A stretch of 64,000 nt of DNA from a virus. A program made the translations under genes and the position numbers. The stretch spans positions 1-64,000 of IMG/VR virus record IMGVR_UViG_3300044644_001125, one strand, 5' to 3'. Under the pieces are notes generated by a model. The model ran no database searches. It was not told the DNA's origin and saw nothing but the letters and a program-made list of their open reading frames with translations. The stretch's first letter is position 1, and each line of letters begins with the position of its first letter. Positions 8,685-18,100 of the stretch are shown here, in pieces.

Positions 8685-9866
8685 ATGGGACAAGTAATAC
8701 AAGTCAATGGTGACTATAATATAAAGACCAAGCCGACTGGCACAATCACGTTAGATACTGGTGATCGAAGTGGTAAAGTGGTTGTTACTGGTAATCTTGA
8801 GGTCAAGGGACATGTATTATCGGTCGCATCGGACGATTTAACAATCAAAGATAACATTGTTGTTTTGAACAATGGTGAGACTGGTGCTGGGGTTACTTTA
8901 GTAGATTCTGGATTATTGATTGATAGAGGAACCTTAGTACCTGCTGGTATATTGTACCACGAGCCAACTGATTCGTGGAATTTCGTACATGGATATGACG
9001 ATAGTACACATTTGTACTCATTCGCAAACAGTAATATTAAGGTAAAATCCATTCTCACTGATGTTTCAACTGACAATGGTGATTTGACGTTGATAGCTAC
9101 TGGTACTGGTGTAATTAAGGTTACAGGTACAACAGATTACGAAGACCGAATTCTCAATTATGACAATTTAGACGTTTTAGCAATTGATACGATTGCAAGA
9201 ACTGGATATGTAGCTACTATAACAACTAAACTACCACATGGAATAATTGCTGGTGATTTGGTTGATGTGTACTGCGCAACTGCATCTACCTTTAATGGTT
9301 CTAGTATACCGGTTATTTCGGTAACCGATTTAACTCTCACGTATGAGAGTGTGCATCCAGTGGTATTGGTTATGACGGTACTTGGGTATGTTAGAAAGAA
9401 TCCAGTAAAATCGGATGATTACATACCAAACATGCGAGCAGTTACCGATTATACTAGAAGTATTGTCAATACGTCAATTGATTACTTGAATGTAGCATTC
9501 AATTCTATCAGTGATTATAACACAGCCGTTACCGTAAACGATTCTTCCTCGGGTGGTGTTAGTCATATTTTATTTGAAGTTGATGGTGTTACTAGAGCAG
9601 TCATTAACAATTCAGGTTTATCAGTAGACAACATCAATATCTTTGGTAACACGATTTCCAGTAGTACGCATGCCATTAAATTGGACAGTGTATTAACTAT
9701 AAAAAATGTAGCATCCGATCCTGCGGTTGAAAGTGGACATTTGAGTTTGTATGCAAAGAGCGCGAGTGGACAGGGTGGGACTGGGTTATATTTCGTAAAT
9801 ACCGCTGGAACAACAGACGAATTAGTAAGTAGATCAAAAGCATTTCTATATTCGTTAATATTTTAA
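8685..9866 (+). CDS. Virion/tail fibre protein with beta-rich repeats
   Basis: 393 residues. The N-terminal 110 residues have a fibre attachment style pattern (SGKVVVTGNLEVKGHVLSV, DLTIKDNIVVLNNGE) that recurs in fibre proteins of T4-like environmental phages. The rest alternates short beta strands with Asn/Asp/Thr turns and resembles trimeric fibre shafts. No signal peptide or enzyme motif is visible. It lies in an uninterrupted run of six fibre/virion genes, 9 bp before the next start. Probably a proximal part of a tail fibre or a neck appendage; which one cannot be told from sequence. Confidence 0.6.
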   Translation: MGQVIQVNGDYNIKTKPTGTITLDTGDRSGKVVVTGNLEVKGHVLSVASDDLTIKDNIVVLNNGETGAGVTLVDSGLLIDRGTLVPAGILYHEPTDSWNFVHGYDDSTHLYSFANSNIKVKSILTDVSTDNGDLTLIATGTGVIKVTGTTDYEDRILNYDNLDVLAIDTIARTGYVATITTKLPHGIIAGDLVDVYCATASTFNGSSIPVISVTDLTLTYESVHPVVLVMTVLGYVRKNPVKSDDYIPNMRAVTDYTRSIVNTSIDYLNVAFNSISDYNTAVTVNDSSSGGVSHILFEVDGVTRAVINNSGLSVDNINIFGNTISSSTHAIKLDSVLTIKNVASDPAVESGHLSLYAKSASGQGGTGLYFVNTAGTTDELVSRSKAFLYSLIF

Positions 9867-9875
9867 GGACATCAC

Positions 9876-10187
9876 ATGGCAATAAAGAACGCACTTCTGA
9901 CCAGCACCACATCGGCGATTACCGATTCGCTTGGCACGGATTCAGCCATTGTGAACATGCTGTTTTGTAATCTTAGTACTTCGATTGAGAAAATAGATGT
10001 TCACATTGTAAAATCGGGAGATACTCCTGGTGACATTAATAAGATATTAAATCAGGTTCCAATTGACTCACAAAACACATTTTCGTTTGGTTCCGATAAG
10101 TTAGTGTTGAGCGCGGGTGATCGAGTATACGCGGCGACAACTACTGATAATCACGTAAGTGCAACAATTAGTTATGTGGTGATGTAA
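9876..10187 (+). CDS. Small virion protein, hypothetical
   Basis: 103 residues, ribosome site TTAAGGACATCAC. The sequence is a single beta-rich domain ending in LSAGDRVYAATTTDNHVSATISYVVM; the AGDRV...I-S-Y ending is typical of small phage decoration or fibre-associated proteins, though no family can be named. It sits in the middle of the fibre operon and its stop is 1 bp before the next ATG, so it is translated together with that gene. Confidence 0.5.
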   Translation: MAIKNALLTSTTSAITDSLGTDSAIVNMLFCNLSTSIEKIDVHIVKSGDTPGDINKILNQVPIDSQNTFSFGSDKLVLSAGDRVYAATTTDNHVSATISYVVM

Positions 10188-10188
10188 C

Positions 10189-10905
10189 ATGCAATACATT
10201 AATACACAAACACCAGCATTAACTATATTACCGGTGAATAAGGGTGGTACTAATCTGACATCGGTTGGTGCCAGTGGAAATGTATTAACTAGCGATGGCT
10301 TGGTATGGGTCAGTGCACCGCCAACAATTCCAGTATTAACTGGTGATGTATCATCTGTTACTAATGTAGTAACATTGAATAACACTTCAGTAACTGGTCA
10401 ATTTCTGACTGGATTTACTGTCGGTGGTGGAGTTGTTACCGAAAATGATACGATATTGCATGCCATTGAAAAAATAGCAGGTAATGTTTCATCAGTTAGT
10501 TCAATTGGTGGTGTACTGACAATCAACGAAGTTACTAACTTAGCTACATTTTCAGGTTCTGTGCAAATAAATGAAGAGCTAGAGGTGCATGGTGTAGTCA
10601 ACACAGATATTACAACATCAACCATATTGAAATCTTTTTCATCAACTACGTATCGTAGTGGAAAATTCATATTACAAGTCAATTGTACACTTGGAACGGA
10701 TTCTGGTTCATATCAAACGAGTGAAGTTTTAGTGGTTCATGACGGAACTACTGCGTATCTTACTGAATATGGTATCGTTCAAACTGGAAATTCGTTGGTA
10801 GATTATACCGCGAGTATTGTAGCTGGTAATGTTAAACTAGCTGCGCAGGCTACATCCGATAATACAATATCGGTTAGGACAATTAGTAGTTTGATAATCG
10901 TATAG
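10189..10905 (+). CDS. Tail fibre-like protein with conserved C-terminal domain
   Basis: 238 residues. It begins with a short NKGGTNLTSVGASGNVLTSDG segment of the type seen in phage fibre shafts, followed by a beta-rich middle. The last 90 residues (starting YRSGKFILQVN, then VLVVHDGTTAYLTEYG) form a domain that I recall at the C-terminus of structural proteins of T4-like cyanophages. Two beta-rich segments joined this way suggest an adaptor or short fibre. It is the fourth gene of the fibre operon and lacks an obvious strong ribosome site, so it is probably coupled to the preceding gene, whose stop is adjacent. Confidence 0.58.
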   Translation: MQYINTQTPALTILPVNKGGTNLTSVGASGNVLTSDGLVWVSAPPTIPVLTGDVSSVTNVVTLNNTSVTGQFLTGFTVGGGVVTENDTILHAIEKIAGNVSSVSSIGGVLTINEVTNLATFSGSVQINEELEVHGVVNTDITTSTILKSFSSTTYRSGKFILQVNCTLGTDSGSYQTSEVLVVHDGTTAYLTEYGIVQTGNSLVDYTASIVAGNVKLAAQATSDNTISVRTISSLIIV

Positions 10906-10920
10906 GTCGAAGGAAAAATA

Positions 10921-13581
10921 ATGAATTTTACTAAAGCACAAGGGGTATTCACAAACATTACCCAATTAGAAACTGGAGACTTGTTATTAAGTCCAGCAAC
11001 TACATTAACCATTGATGGTAAACTAGGTGCGAATTTACCGGATAATACCGCTGATGCACTTCACTTCAGGGAAGAACAAACTGCATCAAATTACTTCAGT
11101 ATTGATACCTTAAATGGGTATGAATATGTTAAGTTTGGGACAACACCACGTATTTCATTTGCAAATTCCAGCCCAGCTGCTTCAATCAATGACGCTGCTG
11201 TTACATTCAGTGGTGGTGTTGGTGTAGCTAAAAATTTATACGTTGGGACGAACTTAGCTGTACATGGAAATTGTGTATTAAATGGTAATGTGACAGTCAA
11301 TGGAGTATTAACTTCTGCTGTGTTTAGAACAGCATTACATGTTGAAAACGGAATTATCGTATTAGGTGACATCCCGGGTGTACTGATTAGTGCATTTGGT
11401 ACTGTTGGATCGATTTCTGGAACCGGTCCGTGGACTGCAACCCTGACTGGTTTGTCAGATACCTCTGGAATTGCACCAGGTGCAGTGATAGTTGCAGTTG
11501 ATGGTGTTGGTACATTGGGTGGTGAAACATGCGTAGTTGATACCGTATCTACAAATTCGTTGACTTACACCGCAACTGGTACCATTTCCCCAGTTGCGGG
11601 TGGTATATCCAGTATTTCTGTATCTGGAGCTACCGACGTTACTGCGGATGGTTGTGGTATTGTATTAAAAGGTTCATCTGATAAAACCATTGCGTGGTTA
11701 TCATCAACTAACCGCTGGACATATAACACCGGAATAGAATCAACTGGCATCGAAAACACACCAGTTGGTGAATTAGTACCAAGCACAGGTACATTCACAG
11801 AATTGAAAATTGATGACTCATTGGTAATTCCAGTTGGCGACAGTTCATCAAGACCAGTACCAGGAACGACCGGTAATATTAGATTCAACACTTACATAAA
11901 AGAGTTTGAAGGATATTATGGTTCAAATTGGCGTGCTATTCGCGCAGGATTGAATCCAACTGTCATTCACGATGCATCCGTTACAGCGATTGAGAATGAA
12001 ATTATCATTACTGATTCATCGAATGGCAGTTATACCATAGATCTACCATCTGCTTTATCAGACGGCGATACCATAAGCGTGATTGATGGTAGTAATAGTT
12101 TCGGAATTTACCCAGTAACAGTAAAAGCTACTGGGTCTGTCACTATTGAAAACTCTGATTCATTGGTATTAGACGTAACCGGTTCCCAAATTACGGTAGT
12201 GTACAGTGCGGCAACTACAAATTGGGTGTTACAATACTTCCCGATTGGTTATATTGGTTCACCGAATTTGTTGACGCAAACTGCGATTATATCTACACAA
12301 TACAACGCGGCTGCAAATGATTTGGTTAGATTGGATGCAACGGGCAATTCATTCTTGGTGAATTTGCCGAATTCACCAAGTAACGGTACTGTTATCGGGT
12401 TTATTGATGCTACCGGTGGTTTGAGTTTAAATTCAGTAACTATACTACCGCATGCTGGGAATACTATATATGGCGATTCTTCGTTGGTATTGGATGTTGC
12501 TGGGACATATCTAACAGTTACATATAATTCTGGTAACTGGGTGGTTGATTATAATCCAGTTGGTTTTGTTGGTGATCCGAGTGCTATTGGATTAACAACT
12601 TCTGCTATTATAGCATCAAGTTCACCTAGTGTAGCAAATGAATTAGTTAGGTGTGATACTAGATTAAATTCCATTTCTATTACATTACCACTAAATCCAA
12701 CAAATGGATCTATTATTGGTATTGCAGATTGTTTTGCTGTCAGCGATACACATCCTATCGTCGTGTTACCAAATACTGGAGATACGATTAGTTCTGATAC
12801 ATCCCTCAACATAGATGTTGCTGGTGCGGTAGTGTTACTAAAATACAATTCAACTACCAATGATTGGAATCTACAGTATATTCCAGGTAATACCGGAGCA
12901 CATGGATTAACGCCAACCACAGTAACCCCACTAGTCAATGCTTCTGCATTTGAGTTGATCAGAGTTGATACAACGACTGACCGGATATCCGTTCAATTCC
13001 CAGCATCACCACTCGATGGTGATATTATCGGATTAGTTGACTTAGGTAATTCCCTGAGTGTGAATCCAGTGACTCTTATTGCGGGACCTGGGAAATTAAT
13101 ATCACATAATTCAACGATCACCATATCAGATAGTGGTAGTTATACCGAATACCTCTATGATGATTCATCACTTAATTGGAAACAAATAACACCGGTTACC
13201 GCAAATAGAACATATACACCTACAGTGAGTGGCACTGGTTCTGTAAATATCGATGTTGATTTCTCACTAATAGACGGCAAAACCGTAATTTTGCATCTAC
13301 CAACTGGTATAACGGGTGCATCTGTAAATTTCATCAACTTGGATAACAAGGCATATCTTGGTTCAGTATATGAATTCGATGTGATACTATCACATACGAG
13401 TAGTTTGAGTAATTCAACGGCAATTGTATTCAAATACAATACTACAAGTTTTCCAAAATGGTCTGGTGGGAGCATACCAGGTAGCACGGTAACAGCAGGC
13501 GCATTAGATAAATGGTCATTCTTCACATACGACGGTGGTAGTACATTGATCGGAAAGCAACAATTAGCAGATATTAAATAA
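10921..13581 (+). CDS. Large tail fibre protein with four internal beta modules
   Basis: 886 residues, ribosome site GAAGGAAAAATA. Residues 1-340 are a fibre shaft. Residues about 345-760 hold four tandem modules of about 100 residues, each with a x-E-L-V-R-x-D-x-x-x-x-x-x-x-x-L-P core, an I-G-x-x-D strand and a LVLDVAG-like strand ending in a Trp; boundaries are near 11953, 12270, 12588, 12904 and 13200. A fifth copy of the module occurs in the 15183 gene. A C-terminal domain of about 120 residues follows. Repeated carbohydrate-binding-like modules point to a receptor-facing fibre, but binding specificity cannot be inferred. Confidence 0.65.
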   Translation: MNFTKAQGVFTNITQLETGDLLLSPATTLTIDGKLGANLPDNTADALHFREEQTASNYFSIDTLNGYEYVKFGTTPRISFANSSPAASINDAAVTFSGGVGVAKNLYVGTNLAVHGNCVLNGNVTVNGVLTSAVFRTALHVENGIIVLGDIPGVLISAFGTVGSISGTGPWTATLTGLSDTSGIAPGAVIVAVDGVGTLGGETCVVDTVSTNSLTYTATGTISPVAGGISSISVSGATDVTADGCGIVLKGSSDKTIAWLSSTNRWTYNTGIESTGIENTPVGELVPSTGTFTELKIDDSLVIPVGDSSSRPVPGTTGNIRFNTYIKEFEGYYGSNWRAIRAGLNPTVIHDASVTAIENEIIITDSSNGSYTIDLPSALSDGDTISVIDGSNSFGIYPVTVKATGSVTIENSDSLVLDVTGSQITVVYSAATTNWVLQYFPIGYIGSPNLLTQTAIISTQYNAAANDLVRLDATGNSFLVNLPNSPSNGTVIGFIDATGGLSLNSVTILPHAGNTIYGDSSLVLDVAGTYLTVTYNSGNWVVDYNPVGFVGDPSAIGLTTSAIIASSSPSVANELVRCDTRLNSISITLPLNPTNGSIIGIADCFAVSDTHPIVVLPNTGDTISSDTSLNIDVAGAVVLLKYNSTTNDWNLQYIPGNTGAHGLTPTTVTPLVNASAFELIRVDTTTDRISVQFPASPLDGDIIGLVDLGNSLSVNPVTLIAGPGKLISHNSTITISDSGSYTEYLYDDSSLNWKQITPVTANRTYTPTVSGTGSVNIDVDFSLIDGKTVILHLPTGITGASVNFINLDNKAYLGSVYEFDVILSHTSSLSNSTAIVFKYNTTSFPKWSGGSIPGSTVTAGALDKWSFFTYDGGSTLIGKQQLADIK
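11953..13200 (+). repeat. Four tandem protein-level modules of about 100 codons in a fibre gene
   Basis: Copies start near 11953, 12270, 12588 and 12904. They share the spacing of LVRxD, LP, DGxxIGxxD and a Trp-ending strand but are well diverged at DNA level, so the duplication is old. A related single copy lies near 17190-17465 in the next-but-one gene. Confidence 0.6.
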
Positions 13582-13605
13582 TATCAATTAAAAAGGAAAT
13601 TAAAC

Positions 13606-15090
13606 ATGGCAAAAACTCTTTCAAGTATACTCCACATTGGAGCTCCAGTAACCGGATCAGGTAGCGCTATTCTTAGTGATAGTCCAGTAATAACATCGAA
13701 AATTGACACGTCAAGTACCAGTTTCGATTTAATTAACACGGCTGCGAGTACAGTGAATATTGCCGGTGCCGCGACCGCATTGGCACTCGCAGGTACTACT
13801 GGTACTACTACCATCCGTAACAATTTAACAGTAACCGGTAACATAACATACGGTGGTGGTGCAAACCAATTAAGTGCTACCAATTTGAGTGTGGACGACG
13901 CATTAATCTATTTGGCTGCGAATAATAGTGTTGCTGACATCATTGATATTGGTATTGTTGGTCGATACAATAATGGCGTTAACAATGATACGCATACTGG
14001 GCTTGTTCGGGATGCCACTGATAAATCATGGAAGTTGTTCAGTGGAATAACAACCGAACCGACAACCGTAGTTGATTTCACAAGTGCCACCTATGATAAC
14101 TTGAAGATCGGTGGATTAACCGCATCAACCGGTGTATTTTCTGGTCAAATAACCTCAAATATTACAACTGGGACAGCACCATTTGTGATTACATCAACAA
14201 CACCAGTCGCGAATTTGAATATCGGTGGTTATTCATCAGCGTTGAAATCAGCAACTACTATCATTGATGTTTCCGCTGCAGTGGCGCCATCGAATGGTAA
14301 AGTATTAACTGCAACTAGTGCAACAACTGCCGAATGGAAAGATCCAGTCGGTGGTGGCGGTGCTGGAACTGTGATTTCAGTCGGTGGTACTGGTAGTGTT
14401 AATGGTATTACATTATCTGGCACCGTAACTTCGTCCGGTAATTTAACACTAAGTGGTACGTTAAGTAATGTATCATTGACTTCGGCAGTTACTGGAACAT
14501 TACCTGTTGGAAATGGTGGTACTGGTGCTACTACGTTGACTGGATTGGTCAAAGGAAATGGAACTTCTGCGTTTACTGCAGCCAGTGCTGGTACTGACTT
14601 TGTCGCTCCCGGTGGTGTATTAGGAACTCCTTCTTCTGGTACATTAACTAATTGTACTGGTTTACTATTGACAACTGGTGTGACTGGTACGTTAGCAACT
14701 GCAAATGGTGGTACTGGCTCAACAACCTTGACTTTCCCATCAGGTACTGCATCAATTGGTTATTTGAACGTACCACAAGTATCACAAAGTGCTAACTACG
14801 AATGCGTATTATCAGATTCTGGTAAACACATTTTGCACCCAGCAGAAGATACTACGGCTAGAACTTTTACCATTCCGGCAAATGCTTTAGTGGCATTTCC
14901 AGTTGGAACTGTATTGACGTTTGTGAATGAACCTGGTGCTGGTAGTGTAGCCATTCAGGTAACTACTGATAGTCTATATCTCGCTGGTGCTGGTACGACA
15001 GGTATTAGAACTTTAGCTGCTCCTGGTATCGCAACTGCAATCAAAACATCAAGTACTACCTGGATTATTTCTGGAACTGGGTTGAGTTGA
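13606..15090 (+). CDS. Tail fibre protein with NGGTG repeats
   Basis: 494 residues, ribosome site AAAAGGAAATTAAAC. A module near residues 20-200 (GGGANQLSATNLSVDDALIY, LVRDATDKSWKLFSG) is repeated almost unchanged in the larger fibre encoded next. Residues about 290-400 carry TGTLPVGNGGTGATT-type motifs common to phage fibre shafts. The last about 115 residues (starting SIGYLNVPQVSQSANY) are also shared with the C-terminus of the next fibre, with 80-90 percent similar residues by eye. The two genes are therefore duplicates that exchange or share attachment and tip domains. A terminator follows, separating the two transcription units. Confidence 0.7.
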   Translation: MAKTLSSILHIGAPVTGSGSAILSDSPVITSKIDTSSTSFDLINTAASTVNIAGAATALALAGTTGTTTIRNNLTVTGNITYGGGANQLSATNLSVDDALIYLAANNSVADIIDIGIVGRYNNGVNNDTHTGLVRDATDKSWKLFSGITTEPTTVVDFTSATYDNLKIGGLTASTGVFSGQITSNITTGTAPFVITSTTPVANLNIGGYSSALKSATTIIDVSAAVAPSNGKVLTATSATTAEWKDPVGGGGAGTVISVGGTGSVNGITLSGTVTSSGNLTLSGTLSNVSLTSAVTGTLPVGNGGTGATTLTGLVKGNGTSAFTAASAGTDFVAPGGVLGTPSSGTLTNCTGLLLTTGVTGTLATANGGTGSTTLTFPSGTASIGYLNVPQVSQSANYECVLSDSGKHILHPAEDTTARTFTIPANALVAFPVGTVLTFVNEPGAGSVAIQVTTDSLYLAGAGTTGIRTLAAPGIATAIKTSSTTWIISGTGLS

Positions 15091-15107
15091 TAATGTCTTA
15101 ATTCCAT

Positions 15108-15135
15108 AAAAAGCAGGCCTAGTGCCTGCTTTTTT
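15108..15135 (+). terminator. Rho-independent terminator after the fibre operon
   Basis: Stem AAAAAGCAGGC / GCCTGCTTTTT with a 5-nt loop and T-run. It lies between two paralogous fibre genes and immediately precedes a late promoter element. Confidence 0.88.
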
Positions 15136-15149
15136 GTGCCTATTAGTTC

Positions 15150-15157
15150 CTAAATAC
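15150..15157 (+). promoter_or_regulatory. Late promoter element CTAAATAC before the giant fibre gene
   Basis: Exact CTAAATAC. Predicted start near 15162, leader of about 21 nt with GGAGAGGG before the ATG at 15183. Confidence 0.68.
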
Positions 15158-15182
15158 ACCATTAGTGGAGAGGGAAACTAAC

Positions 15183-18100
15183 ATGAATGTAAATTTTATA
15201 GTAAAGAATGGTATTATAGTAACAACTGATGCTACCATCAATTCAACGACTGATACAACATCAAATACAACCGGAGCTCTTAAAGTAGCTGGTGGTGTTG
15301 GTATCACAAAAAAAGTCAAAGTAGGAACTGCTGCATCTGACAGTAGATTCCCAAATACTACAGTAGCTATTTCAAATTCGCCATCGGCTACTATTGAAAA
15401 TCATAATATTGGATTATTGGCAGAGGGAACTGCAAATCCAGCAAATCAATCAATTTATGGGGTTGGTGTTTACGGCGTTGGTTACACATCAGGTGCTACT
15501 AGATCAGGTGGTGTTGTCGGTGAAGGTCATGTAACATCAACAACTGATACCGGTTCAGCAATTGGTATTCGAGGATATTCAAATGATACACATTCTGGTG
15601 GTTCGAATATCGGCTTGTACGGCGATGCAACGAATGGTGCTAATAATTACGCATTGTATTTGAATAATGGTAACGTATACTCCAATTATGCACTCGCGTG
15701 GACATTAAATGGTGATTTAACATTTGCGGGTTCTCATACAGTAACAATTCCATCATTAGCGTTAACTAACGCATTACCTGTAACATCGGGTGGTACTGGA
15801 GTTACTACAAAGACTGGTACGGGTGATGTAGTACTATCAAGCAGTCCATCGTTAGTCACGCCAAGTTTGGGTTCGGCAACAGCAACGAGTATTAATGGGA
15901 TTGCATTTACGCCAACAACTGCTACTATTGGTTTGGCAAGTAATTCAAGTTTATTAACTATCGGTGGGTACAGTACTACAATCACTACAACTGGAACTAC
16001 CAATATAACGTTACCAACTACTGGAACATTGGTTAATTCCGCAGTTACCACACTAAGTTCATTAACCTCAGTTGGTACAATTGGTACTGGTACTTGGTCT
16101 GGTTTATTTGGGTCGGTTTCAGGTGCAAACTTAACCAACTTAACAGCTGCCAATTTGACTGGTACAATACCAAGTACTGTCCTAGGCAACTCATCAGTTT
16201 ATCTTGGAACCACTCCAATTACATTGAATAGAGGCAGTGGAAGTTTAACGTTAACGAGTGTTAATATCGATGGATATGCACAGTCATTGAAATCGGCATC
16301 TACTACTATTAATGTGTCATCAGCAACAGCACCAGCAGCCAATCAAGTATTGATGGCAACAAGTTCAACTGCAGCAACTTGGCAATCTATTTCGTTAACT
16401 AGTGCGGTTACTGGAACATTACCAGTTGCGAATGGTGGCACTGGCGTTACGACGAAAACTGGTACAGGTAGCGTAGTCTTATCAACCAGTCCAACTGTAA
16501 CCACGTCATTGGTTACCGATAGTACTAGTTTTGACTTAATAAACACCACTGCTACAAGTGTAAATTTCGCAAAAGCTGCGACAGCTGTATCTATGGGGGC
16601 ATCTAGTGGTACCACCACAATAAATCATGATTTATACGTGTCTGGTAACATTACATTTGGTGGCGGTGCAAATCAATTGAGTGCAACTAACTTAAGCGTA
16701 GACGATGCCTTAATTTATATTGCTGCTAATAATTCTTCAGATATAGTAGATATTGGTTTGGTTGGTGCTTACGATACCGGAACTCATATACATACTGGTT
16801 TGGTTAGGGATGCAACCGATAAAGTTTGGAAATTATTCAGTGGAATTGCAGCTGAACCAACAACTACAGTTGATTTCACCGGTGCTACCTACGATAACTT
16901 GAAAATCGGTGGTTTAACCGCATCTACTGGGTCATTTTCATCAACGATTACTGGCACACAACTAACATCTACTGTAGCAACTGGAACTGCACCGTTCGTT
17001 GTTACATCAACTACCCCTGTGTCTAATTTGAATATTGGCGGGTACTCCTCGGCGTTGAAATCATCTACCACAACCGTAGATGTATCTGCCGCAACCGCAC
17101 CATCAAATGGTCAGGTTTTGACTGCTACAAGCTCGACAACTGCAATCTGGAAAGATGCACCAACCGCTAATTTAACACCAACTGCAATAAAATCTGCAAA
17201 TTACACGGCAAATGCTTTTGAATTAGTAAGAGCGAATTCAACAAGTGGTTCATTTACGATAACATTACCAACATCACCAGTTGATGGTACTGTTATTGGT
17301 ATTATCGATTTATATAACAAATTCTCAACTAACAATGTAACTATTTCTGCTGGTTCTGGTAATACCGTTGAAAGTTCTATTTCCTTAGTTTTAGATATCG
17401 ATGGTGCATTTGCATCTTTTGTTTATACAACAGCAACCTCTGATTGGAAAATTCAACAAACACCAATGTCAGGTGGTACGGTAACTAGTGTTGGTGGTAC
17501 TGGTACAGTTAATGGTATTTCATTATCAGGAACGGTAACTGCTAGTGGTAACTTAACATTAGGTGGTACATTAACAGGAGTTGATTTGACCTCGGCGGTT
17601 ACAGGTACATTACCTGTTTTAAATGGTGGTACCGGTGTAACAACTAAAACCGGAACTGGTAATTTAGTATTATCAACCAGTCCGGTATTAACCACACCAT
17701 CGCTGGGTGTTGCAAGCGCTACAAGTATCAATGGCTTAACTGTATCAAGTACTACTGGTACATTAACATTAGCCAATAGTTCATCATTGATTACATCTGG
17801 TGGTTATAGCACAACTATCACTTCAACAGGTACAACTTCTGTTACATTACCAACATCTGGTACATTGGTAAATTCTGCAGTTACTACATTAAGTTCATTA
17901 ACCTCGGTTGGTACTATTAGCACTGGTACCTGGTCAGGGTCATTCGGTGCGGTCACTGGTGCTAACTTAACTAATTTAACTGCTGGTAATTTATCTGGTA
18001 CAATACCAAGTGCGGTTTTGGGTAACTCGACGCATTATATTGGAACTACCGCTGTAACTTTGAACAGAGCAAGTGGCAGTTTATCACTAGCCGGTGTTAA